DNA of 64,000 nucleotides from Batkoa obscura (GCA_030770535.1 JASVEC010000002.1:1922001-1986000), one strand, 5' to 3'. Positions 33,020 through 44,058 are shown, numbered from the stretch's first letter. Notes: generated by a model not told the origin, from the letters alone. Translations and numbers: made by a program.

Positions 33020-34157
33020 TAAACACATTATTTGTAAAGCGAAATATAAAGTGTAAGCAAAATCTTTGGTGGGAAATATTGTAAAAATACTAGAAAGAAA
33101 GGTAGTATTAAGCTAGAGAAAGTAAGCCTAATTTGGAATTACTGTTTTGAAGAGGATTAAATGGGGATGTGTTTTTGTATTTAAGGATTTTACTAACAAT
33201 TTCTCCACTCAAACAGCGCTCAAAGGTGGAAAAAGTAATGAAGTCAAAAAACATCTCCAAATGATAAAAGAAAGCTTCAAATTGAGTTTTATAGAATCAA
33301 TTTACATTAAATCAAGCAAAATAAAACTACAAAAAAGTTAATACTATTTCTAGTTAACAATTCTATATACTGAAGTAAAGAGACAAAGGACCTGTCGAAT
33401 TGATGAAAGAAGGGTTGACATGCAATAGAAGAATTGTAGACCACAAAATTGTGATTTACTAAAGTATCCGTTATTTATCTTTCCAATATACTTTAATCGT
33501 TATTTATAAATAGTTTGATTATGTTTATTTTATTTTTATTACTTGAATAGTTTATAATCAATTAATACTGTTTTATTGAGTATATTTTAGTTCTTTGTTT
33601 AGTGTCGTTTTAATACTTTCCTACTATTTATAGGTAACAAACCAATACCTATGATTTTTAAGTTTTCAATATAATCTGGGACTAAAATAATAAGCATAAT
33701 TTGAAAATACACAAATAGATCTTACTACTGTTCTATGAACTACTGTAGTATTTGATAAAAAACTTCATAAGCAAAATGCTAATGAAATAACACTAATAAA
33801 CAGCTTTAGCTTAATAAATTTGGAGCATATAGAGAGATAAAGGCTGAGAAATTAGGCATCCTTGGGCACTCAAGTTTTAGTAAATTATTTAGTTTGAAAT
33901 CTGTTAACTCCAAATTAAAGGTATTACCAATCATCTCATTATTGTATATGTTACTCATATTAGTACGAATAATCAACTGAGTGAGATTAAATTGCATATT
34001 TAGAAAGTTTAAAAAATCCAAATTAAAAGGTGAATCAGCTAGTCCAATTTCAATATGATTAATATTAAATCTAGTGGATAGATATGTAAATTGTTTCAAT
34101 GAAAAGTAATGAACACACTTGAAATGCTTTAATCTTTTCAAATGTGTAAAAATATTT
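33020..34157 (-). repeat. Inverted segmental duplication, copy B (partner 8968-10106)
   Basis: Near-identical reverse complement of copy A, including the 3' third of the F-box gene, its downstream spacer and the MITE. Ends abruptly at TAAACACATT (33020) and AATGTGTAAAAATATTT (about 34157). Confidence 0.92.
33163..33258 (+). mobile_element. MITE-like element, family 1
   Basis: GGGGATGTGTTTTTG...AAAAAACATCTCC with perfect target duplication AAAT (33159-33162 / 33259-33262). Shared with copy A at 9867. Confidence 0.92.
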
Positions 34158-34234
34158 ATAAAATATATATATCTAACCTTAAAGCAACCCAAAACCAACC
34201 TTAATGTTAAGACTAATACTATATTTAATTTCAT
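33806..34234 (-). pseudogene. Chimeric frame: leader-like start fused to the C-terminal third of the F-box/LRR protein
   Basis: A 142-codon open frame. Residues 1-25 (MKLNIVLVLTLRLVLGC...) look like a signal peptide unrelated to the F-box gene. From about residue 26 (NIFTHLKRLKHFKC onward) it equals the C-terminal 115 residues of the protein at 8021-9319. The junction is the edge of the inverted duplication (about 34157). The F-box itself is missing. It is either a truncated duplicate that gained a start by chance or a young chimeric gene. GTTAGATAT at the junction could also be a splice donor of an older first exon. Confidence 0.55.
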
Positions 34235-34756
34235 CTTAAATTTTTACTTTAAATACATAATGGTATCATAGCCATTTTTTTATTTTAATTGACATTTTTC
34301 AATTAAAACAGTTTTTTCAAAAGACTATAATTAAACCTTCGAAATTCAACTACATACTTTGATGGTCCTAATTAAACAAACAATTTTAATCAAATTGAAT
34401 ATTATGAAATTTACTTGGTGCTAAAAGGTTAAAAGTGACATTTGAGATTAATGTGGTATTCACTTAAAAAGACATGACTATAATATTTAGTAGTACCAGT
34501 TAGGTTTATAATAATATAAATATAACTTTTCTTTATTATGAGTTATTGTTGATAACGAATAAAATCATCTAAAAAAAATTAAAATTAAAATATACAAAAT
34601 TATCATATAAAATGGTAAAATAACAGTTTATTGAGTACATGAAAACGTTCCATATGATAAACTTAGAACATACCTCTTAACAAACCTAAAACGCTGTATT
34701 TTATTAGTGAAATGTTTAATTGATATTGTAAATTTACTTTACTTAACAACAAAGCC
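34235..34756. other. Spacer between chimeric frame and decayed gene
   Basis: AT-rich, no recognisable feature beyond diffuse remnants of the decayed gene that follows. Confidence 0.4.
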
Positions 34757-35310
34757 TTAATAGGTTCCTTGAGATAAAAATAGCTCCATACTATTGACAG
34801 TTTCTCTCTTATCTTCGTATTCCCTAATAAAATCAATTGCTTTACCAACATCAATAGCCTTAGGGCTATGTTGGATAAAATAGCGTTTAACTTCATTGGA
34901 GGGTAACTTTTTTATTAAAATCAATTCTTTTCTAAAATCTTTTTTGGTTTGTTTGACTCTTACTTTCATTTGTTCCAATTCAAGCTTAAATTGTTTATAT
35001 AACTCTCAAGCGGAATATGGTTCTCCTTCACAAATAAAAGTGGAGCAGGTTAATGTAGCAGGAGGGAGTTCATCTAAAATGAACATGGAACTCTTGTCAT
35101 ATTGGTAGTTATCATCTAATTGATTAAAAGACACTATCTTTTTTGATTTTTCATCACAATCTTTTCCTTAGCCAAATCATTGCTAGTTTCAAGAGCAAAA
35201 ATAATAGGGCTATGGCCAGTTAAGTTGTTACTACTTATAGGAAGCACGTCACTATTGTTTCTTTAAGGTTTGCTAGCATTAAGCTAATTAACTTTTCTGC
35301 TATCCATTAG
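34757..35310 (-). pseudogene. Decayed gene of unknown family, copy 1 (partner 39266-39771)
   Basis: On the minus strand, read from LMDSRKVN near 35310, it continues DVLPISSNNLTGHSPIIFAL, TSNDLAKEKIVMKNQ, TLTCSTFICEGEPYSA, ELYKQFKLE, EQMKVRVKQTKKDF, KAIDVGKAIDFIREYEDKRE. Stop codons interrupt it at several points, including a TGA after EPYSA that the other copy shares at the same place. The stretch from TTAACCTGCTCC to AAACAATTTAAGCTTGAA is almost identical to copy 2 at the DNA level. Family not recognised; the part after EQMKV looks helical. Probably dead. Confidence 0.6.
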
Positions 35311-35660
35311 CTAAAAGATCTAGGTTTGAATGTTTTGGATCTCAGAATGTTTTTTTCCAAGGTTTTCTAAAGCATTGAATTCTGGAACTGAGTATTTAGT
35401 ATAGCATTAGTAGTTGTTGAGCTTCGTTATTGTATTTTAATTTTGATATTAAATTGACAAAGTTGAAACTTTGAATTTATAAAAAAGAATTCTTAAGATT
35501 AACTTCTATGCTTAAATAGTTTGAAAACAACTTAAATTTCCGCCTAAACCCAAAGTTATCAATTGATTACGCAGTTTAAAAATTTAAAAAATTAAAATTA
35601 AATTTGGAATTAAAGAAACAAAAACTCAAATTCAAAATCTTTTTTTATTTCAAAAAACCA
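35311..35660. other. Promoter region of PRP28
   Basis: 350 bp of AT-rich DNA between the decayed gene and PRP28. No further feature seen. Confidence 0.4.
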
Positions 35661-38630
35661 ATGACTGCTAAAAAGGTCCCCCTTTCTGTAGAAGATTTGC
35701 TAAAGAAGCAAAAAGAAGAGGAAAACGCATTAAAGGTAATTCTATTACTTCCAAAATTCACTATCACCAACTCTATTATATAGCCCAAATTTCTCACAAA
35801 AGAAGAGCGAGCAGCTATCGCTATAAAAAAGAGAGAAGAACAAGTAGAAGCCATACGTAAAAAACGAGAAGAAGATTTAAAAGCTACAAAATTGGCTTAT
35901 GATAAAAACGGGGATTGTAAAAGCATTTTGTCATCTTTACGATTATTATATTAACTCTTATATCATGTTTATAGCTATCAATGATAAATATCAAGATAAA
36001 AACGATAGAAGAGAACGAGATAGAGGAAGAGACAGAGATAGAGACAGAGATAGGGATAGGGATAGAGACAGAGATAGAAATCGTGATAAGAGAAATGATA
36101 GATATAGGGAAAGAGATGGCGATAGGGATAGAAGAAGGGGCGGTGAAAGATATAGGGACAGAAGCCCTAGAAGAGAGGATAGAGGATATGAAAGGGAGAG
36201 ATCAAGAAGAGATAAGGATTCTATTAAAAGACCAGATTTAGATACTCCAGCCGAAGAAAAACCAAGTGAAGTAGAATTAGAGGCTATTAGAGTAAGTAAA
36301 TAATATACCAAAATAGAACAATTAAACATTTGTTTAGCAAAGATATATGGGAGGAGGATTAAACTCGAATCGAAAAGTACGTAAAATTAACGAAAGAAAA
36401 TTTGTATTTGACTGGGATGCTAACGAGGATACATCCAAGGATCATAATCCATTATATAGTCAACGGCATTTACCACAATTATTTGGTAGGGGTAAGTTTG
36501 CTGGTTATGATGATAATGATAAAGTTAATGAACCGGGTAAATTTTATGATCATCTTTTACACCAAAGACGTAATGAAGATGAAAAATCAAGAGCTAGGTA
36601 AGAAAGATTTTTATAAAAGTTGTTTAAAGTTTATAAAATTTATTTTATTTAGAGCATTTAATGGTATTAATAAACAAAAGGAAGAAAAGGTAATGTGGAA
36701 AGAAAGACACTGGAGTGAAAAATCTTTGGATGAGATGAAAGAAAGAGATTGGCGTATTTTTAGAGAAGATTTTAGTATTTCTACTAAAGGTAATTTAATA
36801 TTATTAATTGATTTATAATATATTTTATTATAAGATGTATATTAATTTGTAATATAATCTAGGTGGTAATATACCGAAACCAATACGTAGTTGGGAAGAA
36901 TCTAATTTGCCTACTGAATTTAAAGAAGTAATTAAAAAAGTAGGATATAAAGAGCCAACACCAATTCAAAGGCAAGCTATTCCAATTGGTTTACAAAATA
37001 GAGATATTATTGGTATTGCAGAAACTGGTAATTTACTATGTTATCATTAGATTGTTAATTTTATTATAAAAATTATCATAGGTTCTGGTAAAACTGCATC
37101 TTTTGTTATTCCCATGTTGGCTTTTATTTCCAAATTACCTTCTCTTAAAAATAATATTGAATTACAAGAAAAGGGTCCTTATGCTGTTATCTTAGCTCCT
37201 ACTCGTGAATTGGCTCAACAAATTGAACAAGAAACTAAAAAGTTTGCCGAACCAATTGGTTGCAAATGTATTTCTATTATTGGTGGAGTAAGTATTTTAG
37301 TTATTTAATATTTAGATTTTTAATTTATTTTTTAAAATAGCATAGTATTAGAGATCAAGCATATAATCTTAGAGAAGGAGCTGAAATAGTAATAGCAACA
37401 CCTGGTCGATTAAGAGATTGTTTAGAACAAAAAATCATTGTATTCACACAGTGTACTTATTTAGTTATGGATGAAGTAATTTTTCATATCTGGTATTTTT
37501 AGTAATATTTATTAGTATTAACATTCATTTTTAAGGCAGATCGTATGGTTGATATGGGATTCGAGACGGATGTTAATTATATCCTTGAAGCTTTTCCAGT
37601 AAGTAATTTAAGACCTGAAACAGCTCCATTTGCTCAAATTGATGATAATGGTAACGAAACTGAAGATAAAGAAGAACTTAAAATTTATCGTCAAACCATT
37701 ATGTTCAGTGCTACTATGCCGCCACCTGTGGAAAGAATTGCAAGAAAGTAAATGATACTTTTTATATTTAATTTTTATAATGTGTGTTAAAATTAAAATT
37801 AGATTTATGCGATTACCCGTTACTGTCACTATTGGTAATGCTGGTCAAGCTGTAGAATCAGTTAAACAAATTGTGGAGATGGTCAATGATGATAATCAAA
37901 AACGGTAATCTATTATTTTTTTATTATATAATTAATTGTAATTATTAATATATAACATTATAGTAACAAAATTGCTACTATATTACAAGAAGGATATGAA
38001 CCACCCATTATTATCTTTGCAAATCAAATCAAAACGTGTGATAAGATTTCCACCGATATTTCTAAACTGGGGGTAATACTTATATTATATTATATTGTTA
38101 TCTAGTAATTTTTAATATTTAATTTTTATTTTAGTATCGTTCTGTTATCTTACATGGTAGAAAAACACAAGATCAACGGTAAATTTGTTTTTAAAACTTT
38201 ATTCAAACTTATATATTAAATATTTTAATTGTTAGTGAAAATGCTTTAGATCAATTAAAATCTGGTAAAGCGGATGTATTAGTGGCTACCGATGTAGCTG
38301 CTCGTGGTATTGATGTTAAAGATGTATCCTTAGTGGTCAACTATGATATGGCAAATAAAATTGAAAGTAAGATTAAATTAATATAATATATTAGTAATGC
38401 TACAAAGAAATTAATATTAACACCAATTTCATCAAGGTTATACTCATCGTATTGGACGTACAGGACGTGCAGGTAAAACAGGAACAGCAATTACTTTCTT
38501 AACTAGAGATGATAGTGAAGTTTTCTTTGACTTGCGTCAAATGTTATTAAAAGCTAAAGCTTTTATTCCACCCGAACTTAATAATCATGAAGCAGCTAAA
38601 ATTAAACCTGGAGGCGGGTTTAATCATTAA
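35661..38630 (+). CDS. PRP28: DEAD-box RNA helicase PRP28 (DDX23)
   Basis: Spliced gene with about ten introns. It starts [20 protein letters not shown] and [19 protein letters not shown], as in U5-100K/Prp28. An RD/RE-repeat region follows (hexamer DNA repeat GATAGG/GACAGA at about 36020-36110). The linker [19 protein letters not shown] is highly characteristic of Prp28. The helicase core is complete: [20 protein letters not shown] (Q motif), AETGSGKT (I), PTRELAQQ (Ia), TPGRL (Ib), DEAD as [13 protein letters not shown] (II), SATMPP (III), IIFANQ (IV), [13 protein letters not shown] (V) and [13 protein letters not shown] (VI). Prp28 displaces U1 from the 5' splice site as U6 binds, during tri-snRNP activation. 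Start is the first ATG. The protein fits the family length and is confidently assigned. Confidence 0.96.
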
Positions 38631-39265
38631 ATTGAGGTCTAAGGAGCATCAATAGGAAGTTTAACTCTATATTGTGGCCTAGAGATGATTAGCTTATGTA
38701 ATCAATAAAAAAATTGTTTTTCTAATTGATTATTATGTTTCATCACCGACTATATATTATTTTTGAGTTTTATAAGTTTTATTGTTTTTCTACTTTCAAT
38801 TTAAGCTTGAAATTGAAATAAATTGGACAAGGTAGTTCTCGATCTGAGGTTTGAAGTCTAGTTTGATCCAAAATAACCTACAGGCCACTGATAGATTAGG
38901 CTATAAGTATTAAGATAACTTTTATAAGACACTGTAAAAAAACTAGAAAATTAAATTAAAATAGTATATTTCAATTAAAGATATATAATATAAATATATT
39001 AAGCCAATAGATAATACCATCTTTAAACATTAGAAATAATGACTAAATTTCTTTTTTCACTTTTCTTTATAAGCTTAAGCTAAAATTTTAACTTTATTAA
39101 TTCAATAAACTCAAAATATAATATCAACACCAATTTTCAACAAACTACCCTTAATAATACAAATAATCAAATTATTGAGCTTTAATCATTTAGAAAACCT
39201 TCCAAGCGAACCTTCTGAAATCCATAGCAGTTGAAATTCGATAATATCAACCCTGTCTCTTTTAG
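38631..39265. other. Intergenic region after PRP28
   Basis: About 0.6 kb, AT-rich. A CTCTTTTAG at 39257-39265 precedes decayed gene copy 2 and looks like an old 3' splice site. Confidence 0.4.
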
Positions 39266-39771
39266 AATTGGTAAATGGTACAAAAGTTGATGCGTTTAAA
39301 GCTAGAAAATCTCCAAGAAACTACAGTAATGTGTTTCATGTGAGTAGTACCGATTTAAATAGTTATAACTTTACTATCTTTGTTCTTGAAGCCAGTAATG
39401 ATTTGATTGAGAAAAAACTTAGTTTGAATAATCAATTATATAACAATTGCCGCTTTGATGAGAATTACATATCCATGATTGACGAGACCCCTTCTCTTAC
39501 TTTAACCTGCTCCACTTTTATTTGTGAAGGAGAACCATATTCCGCTTGAGAGTTATATAAACAATTTAAGCTTGAATCAGAACAAATGAAGGTAAGAGTC
39601 AAACACACCAAAAAAGGTTTTGAATAAGAGCTTTCAGTAATGAAAAAGATGGGCTCCAGTGAAACTAAGTACTATTTTATCCAGAATAACTCTAGATTTA
39701 AAGTTATCGATATTCATAAAGTAATTGAACTTATTAGGAAATATAAAGATGGGTGAGAAATTGTTAGTACC
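39266..39771 (+). pseudogene. Decayed gene of unknown family, copy 2 (partner 34757-35310)
   Basis: Open for the first 92 codons: LVNGTKVDAFKARKSPRNYS, FHVSSTDLNSYNF, FVLEASNDLIEKKLS, TLTCSTFICEGEPYSA. It is then broken by the same TGA as copy 1 and continues as ELYKQFKLESEQMKVRVKHT with a further stop. A better-kept first half than copy 1 suggests this copy died later, or was less disturbed. Unknown family. Confidence 0.6.
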
Positions 39772-40363
39772 ATATAATCATTTTTATCATTTGATTCTTT
39801 TTAATATTTTGATATTGAAGATAATAATTTTATCAATAGAATTACTTCATTAATATGATTTCATTTAGGTTTGTTAACTAGTAGTGTATTTTAGGCTTAT
39901 CTCATGTGGTGCTTTTATATATTAAATAACCCACTATATTAGTATTTCAAATTATAACTTCATATGTTTTTAATTATTATTATTTTGTTATTAATAATAA
40001 TGCCATTATAATTAGTATTAAATATAAGTCCTACTTTTCATACTCTGATAGGCCTATTGCTATTAAATATTCTACTTTGCATTTTGAAATGAATATCAAA
40101 TCAACATTAAATAACCTTAATTAAATTATAAGATGTTATAAGTTTTAGTATCAATTAATTCTAAACCTTGCTTTGCCTATTTAATCTAAATATAGTATAT
40201 TGGGATGCTTTTTAGTTCATCATTTTTGCCATTTTTAAGCGCTATTTAAATGGAAAGGCTGCTAGCAAAATTCCTAAACAAAAAATACACTTCTATATAA
40301 AGATTACTTTTTCATATTCTAATTAACTAAGATTCGTTTATTCCTTATTTATTTTCCAAGAAA
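39772..40363. other. Intergenic region with one MITE
   Basis: AT-rich spacer; MITE at 40202-40293. No other feature. Confidence 0.45.
40202..40293 (-). mobile_element. MITE-like element, family 1 (diverged)
   Basis: GGGATGCTTTTTAGTTCATC, TTTTTAAGCGCTATTTAAATGG, GCTAGCAAAATTCCTAAACA, ending ACACTTC. Flanked by AT-rich TATT / TATA; the target duplication is not perfect. Confidence 0.75.
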
Positions 40364-42355
40364 TCAATTTTTTTGAAAAAAATCATCAGCAATTTGTTTC
40401 CATTGCTCATATGGGAAAAATATAATTCTTGGTCCTGGATAAGGTTTGTGGTAGCTAGCTCTAATCCAAGTAAATTCTAAAGGTCTATTACCATGTTTTT
40501 CACTATTTAATTTTGAAAAATTTCTTGTAGAATAAGCTTCACGAATTGTTAATGAAAGTAAAGCTTCAACTGGGAATTGCTTTGGTGCATCTGGATGATC
40601 TCTTAACCCAAGTTCATCTAAATCTTTTAATAAATGCTCAAAATCATAAACAGTTCCTCCTTGATTAGATGCAGCAGTAGCTTCCTGCCCTTGTATCCCT
40701 CCCATAGCATACGTAGTGACTCCATGCATCTCTTGAAGTCCATTGACTAATAAAGAACAAGTTGAATAGCATATAGAATTAGTAACCACAGCTAGTTTGT
40801 TTAATGGAAATGGAGGTAAAAGGCTATCTGATTTATTATTATATTCCTTATTCATCATCAAATGTAATGGATTTGGTCCACATTGATCGTCAAATAAAGA
40901 AGTATAATGTGCTGAAGCACCTCCTCTAAAATATCGATTGTTACCAACAAAATCTTCACTATTACTAAATGGACGTCCATTTGGTTTAAGCCAATAGTTA
41001 AAGTTGAAAACACTTCCATCTCTATTGTCTCTATCTGCCATCATTAACATTAATTTAGATGCACGCATATCTGTATCAAAATATCTTTTATCAGAGTGTG
41101 GAAATAAATAGTTCAATATATAGTATCCCCAACAGATTACTCCTCCTCCATTATTACTAACATCTAAGATCAATTTTTCAGCTCCTTTGCGTTTGAGTGC
41201 ACGGAAACCATTAGCTGCTTCTTTCAAAAAAGCTTGTTCACTACTCGCTACAAAACTAGCAATTGTCATTACACCTGTGCTATTATTCACCATCCAAGTT
41301 TGTATTACTTCACCTGAAGTTAATGGATTTTTTAATGGATCTTCATCCAAAGTTTTAATAGCAGAAGTCAACGGATGATCTAATTTTTCATAAACTACTT
41401 TAGGTACTTGCATTACTTTAGATTGAGGTAATTTAGGATCAAATCCAGGTTGAGGGGATTTAATTCGAAATTCTTTATAAGCACAATATTTTTTATAGAA
41501 CTCTTTACTATCTTTAAAATCCATCGGACTAGAAGCTAAATAGGGTATTGTAACTGTTTCACTACCTCCTTTTTTAAGTTTAATGGTGTAAGTTATTGCT
41601 GATTTATTAGGTATAGAAACAGTTGCAGTAAATCCACCATTAGCAATACCCCATTTACCACCCCTCTGCATTACTCTAGCCAAAGCTAAATTAATTCTTG
41701 AATTGATATCTTTAGATACACCAATCATAGTATTAGCATAGCGAATAAAATAATCTAATGGAGGAATGCCATCGATTAATATAATCTCACTACCAGCATA
41801 CCTTTTAATATCAAACCCCATTTTATTCCAAGTTTCTTCTAAGCCATCACCTAATGTAAATTTAGGTAATATTAAAAACTTTTGACCACCAAAATCCTCA
41901 CTTACAGTAACAATTGGAAAGGGTTGACAAAATATAAATGAGGAAAAACAACCAGAAGAATAACCTGTGTGCCCATCATTCAATTGATGGAATAAATTAA
42001 CTAAATCATTTTGAAAGTTCATTTCATACTGGTAGCTTTTATACCCAATTTTACGAATTTCTTCAATCAAATCTAATTTCAAAGGTATTTTAGGTTCTGG
42101 CGAGGATTTAGCTATATCTAAAAATGCATAGAATGGAAGAGCTTTCTTTAAGGTATCTAAAGTATTCTCACGTACTGTTTCATTAAAAGGGAACTCTTTA
42201 TAACATCTAATAGCTTCATCATAAGTCACTATCTGTTTACCAGCAATTAAATAACAACCATCATGGGGATCTGTAGACGAAAGAAAATGCTGACGAGAAC
42301 CATTTACATTTAAAAACAAATAAAATAAAATTCCTAAACCTAAAATTAGCTGCAT
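40364..42355 (-). CDS. Secreted S41-family (CPAF/tail-specific-like) serine protease homologue, copy 1
   Basis: Single exon. The frame is open to 42559, but I choose the ATG at 42355, because it starts a signal peptide (MQLILGLGILFYLFLNVNGS) and that start is shared with copy 2. The mature protein has an N-terminal helical part, then LNDGHTGYSSGCF, which fits the catalytic-His segment of the CPAF-like S41 group. The central KLILDVSNNGGG matches the 'D...NGGG' stretch of S41 proteases. VTNSICYSTCSLLVNGLQ matches the 'S.C.S.C..' nucleophile segment. Fungal secreted S41 homologues are mostly uncharacterised; extracellular peptidase activity is inferred. Copy 2 on the other strand at 50211-52292 is nearly identical for the first three quarters and diverges in the last 110 residues. 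Confidence 0.82.
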   Translation of the reverse strand: MQLILGLGILFYLFLNVNGSRQHFLSSTDPHDGCYLIAGKQIVTYDEAIRCYKEFPFNETVRENTLDTLKKALPFYAFLDIAKSSPEPKIPLKLDLIEEIRKIGYKSYQYEMNFQNDLVNLFHQLNDGHTGYSSGCFSSFIFCQPFPIVTVSEDFGGQKFLILPKFTLGDGLEETWNKMGFDIKRYAGSEIILIDGIPPLDYFIRYANTMIGVSKDINSRINLALARVMQRGGKWGIANGGFTATVSIPNKSAITYTIKLKKGGSETVTIPYLASSPMDFKDSKEFYKKYCAYKEFRIKSPQPGFDPKLPQSKVMQVPKVVYEKLDHPLTSAIKTLDEDPLKNPLTSGEVIQTWMVNNSTGVMTIASFVASSEQAFLKEAANGFRALKRKGAEKLILDVSNNGGGVICWGYYILNYLFPHSDKRYFDTDMRASKLMLMMADRDNRDGSVFNFNYWLKPNGRPFSNSEDFVGNNRYFRGGASAHYTSLFDDQCGPNPLHLMMNKEYNNKSDSLLPPFPLNKLAVVTNSICYSTCSLLVNGLQEMHGVTTYAMGGIQGQEATAASNQGGTVYDFEHLLKDLDELGLRDHPDAPKQFPVEALLSLTIREAYSTRNFSKLNSEKHGNRPLEFTWIRASYHKPYPGPRIIFFPYEQWKQIADDFFQKN

Positions 42356-42724
42356 TTTGTATTTTAAAAAATAAAATAGTGTTGTACATTTTTTTACTTT
42401 TATCATGTCATTAAATTCATGTGTTAAGTTCTTGACGTTCTTAGTTTTAATTAAGAGAGTGTTGCTATTAATCTTTGTTCTTATGGATATTTTTAATACT
42501 AATTTAGGAATCCTTATAAATCTTTTATCACCTGGATTAAAAATTAATCTAACTGCCAAATTATATTAAGCGTAGAGCTTGGGATTCCAATTTTGTATTT
42601 GGCGAACACAAAGATAGAAAAAGTAGACCCAAATAAATTCAGCAAATACGAAATTGAAAATTACCAATTCTATGTTTAATAAAATTTATAGTAATTTACG
42701 GTTCATGATATTCTGCAAACCTGT

Positions 42725-42826
42725 AGGGGGGAAGTATTTCATAGTTTGGTTATTTGTCTGCTTATTAAATGCTATTAAATGAAAAAAGTGTACTAGAATT
42801 CTTACATAGAAAAGATATACTTACTA
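42725..42826 (-). mobile_element. MITE-like element, family 1 (strongly decayed)
   Basis: GGGGGGAAGTATTTC, then AAATGCTATTAAATGAAAAAAG, TACTAGAATTCTTACATAGAAAAG. The order matches the family but the ends are eroded. Confidence 0.5.
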
Positions 42827-43534
42827 TGTATAATTTTCGGGCTCAAACAAACTGATTCTAACGCCGTTCTTTGGCTTTCTCATTTAATTTTGTTAATAAA
42901 TGACTCAATCTTAAAATGATATTATACTTTACTCTAGATGACAGTTTTAATTATAAAGTTTATCCATAACAAAGTTAACTGTTTAACTTGCCTTTCTATT
43001 CAGTCTTATCCTGTAATCTATATATCTAAACAGATCAAAATTTAAAACAATTTTCTACCTCCAACAATGATACAATTGGAAGGTTTACTTATTCAAATTA
43101 TTTAAAAAATTATTTATTTATCAATAACCCTTTAACTTGTTTACGCTAATCGAACTCCTTATATTAGTAATAATTATACTGTTACCATAATATAAAGTAT
43201 AATAAATAGCTAATAATAGTAACGCTCATTATAATAACTCTTATTATTATATTGGAGAACAAAAACGCATTTATAGTAATAGATTAAGTTAGAATAGCAA
43301 GTAGTGATTTACAAACTACAATCCCTATTTTCACTGGATTTAATAACAGAAAAAAACGAATTTATAAACGTTGATTTATATTAAGGTCCTGATAATATGA
43401 CATTTATTAATCCTGAGCTCTTGTAAATATAAATATAAGGTTAATAATATGTATAAAAGTGTTAAAATACGGGTTTAATAAAAAAATAGTTTAATAAAAA
43501 ATTTATGAAAACTAACAAATGCTTGATACCATTT

Positions 43535-43632
43535 GGGAGTGTTTTTTCTGGCTTTATTACTTTTCCATCTTTTAAGCGCTATTTGCGTGGAAAGATTATT
43601 AGTAAAATTCTTAAACACAAAAATACATCCCC
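43535..43632 (-). mobile_element. MITE-like element, family 1
   Basis: 98 bp, GGGAGTGTTTTTTC...AAAATACATCCCC. Perfect target duplication ATTT (43531-43534 / 43633-43636). Confidence 0.92.
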
Positions 43633-43756
43633 ATTTGTTTATTAATTGTTATGTTTAAAATGACAGTGTTCTTAATTATTGTCATTATAAATGCTTCTAC
43701 AAATCAAATGTAGCAAACATTTCTAAAATAATGTCAGAAATTTAAGCCTACTATTT

Positions 43757-43850
43757 GGGGGTCTACTTTGTTGTTTAGAATTTTACTAGCAATTTTTTCA
43801 CTCAAATAGTACTTAAGAAACAGAAAAAATGAAGCCAAAAAAATACTCCC
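43757..43850 (+). mobile_element. MITE-like element, family 1
   Basis: 94 bp, GGGGGTCTACTTTG...AAAAAAATACTCCC. Perfect target duplication ATTT (43753-43756 / 43851-43854). Confidence 0.9.
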
Positions 43851-44058
43851 ATTTCTATATAGTGTCTATAAAACAAAAGATTTGACTTTATTTAATAGAT
43901 TAGATTATGTAACCTTGTTTAATAAACTTAATAAAATACTTTAATATAATCCGTCACTTATTTATCTATAAAATTCCTTTGATTTAAAATACTATTGATT
44001 AAGTTAAATCGATATTAAATTAAAAAATCTAATTGAATATTGGTAGATTATACTATAT

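Noticed and set aside
8968-34157. Assembly artefact as the cause of the inverted copies
   Set aside because: The pairs differ in flanks, linkers and a few bases, and the unit sizes differ between loci, which is hard to get from a simple misjoin. Long reads would be decisive.
35991-36329. 112-codon minus-strand Leu/Ser-rich frame
   Set aside because: Antisense of the Arg/Asp hexamer repeat in PRP28; open only because of the repeat.
39520-39580. Idea that the TGA shared by the two decayed gene copies encodes selenocysteine
   Set aside because: Other stops break both copies, no selenocysteine-type stem-loop was seen, and fungi with selenoproteins are very rare.
41187-41378. Antisense frames inside the two S41 genes (also 51272-51463)
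   Set aside because: Identical antisense shadows in both copies, explained by the coding sequence on the other strand.
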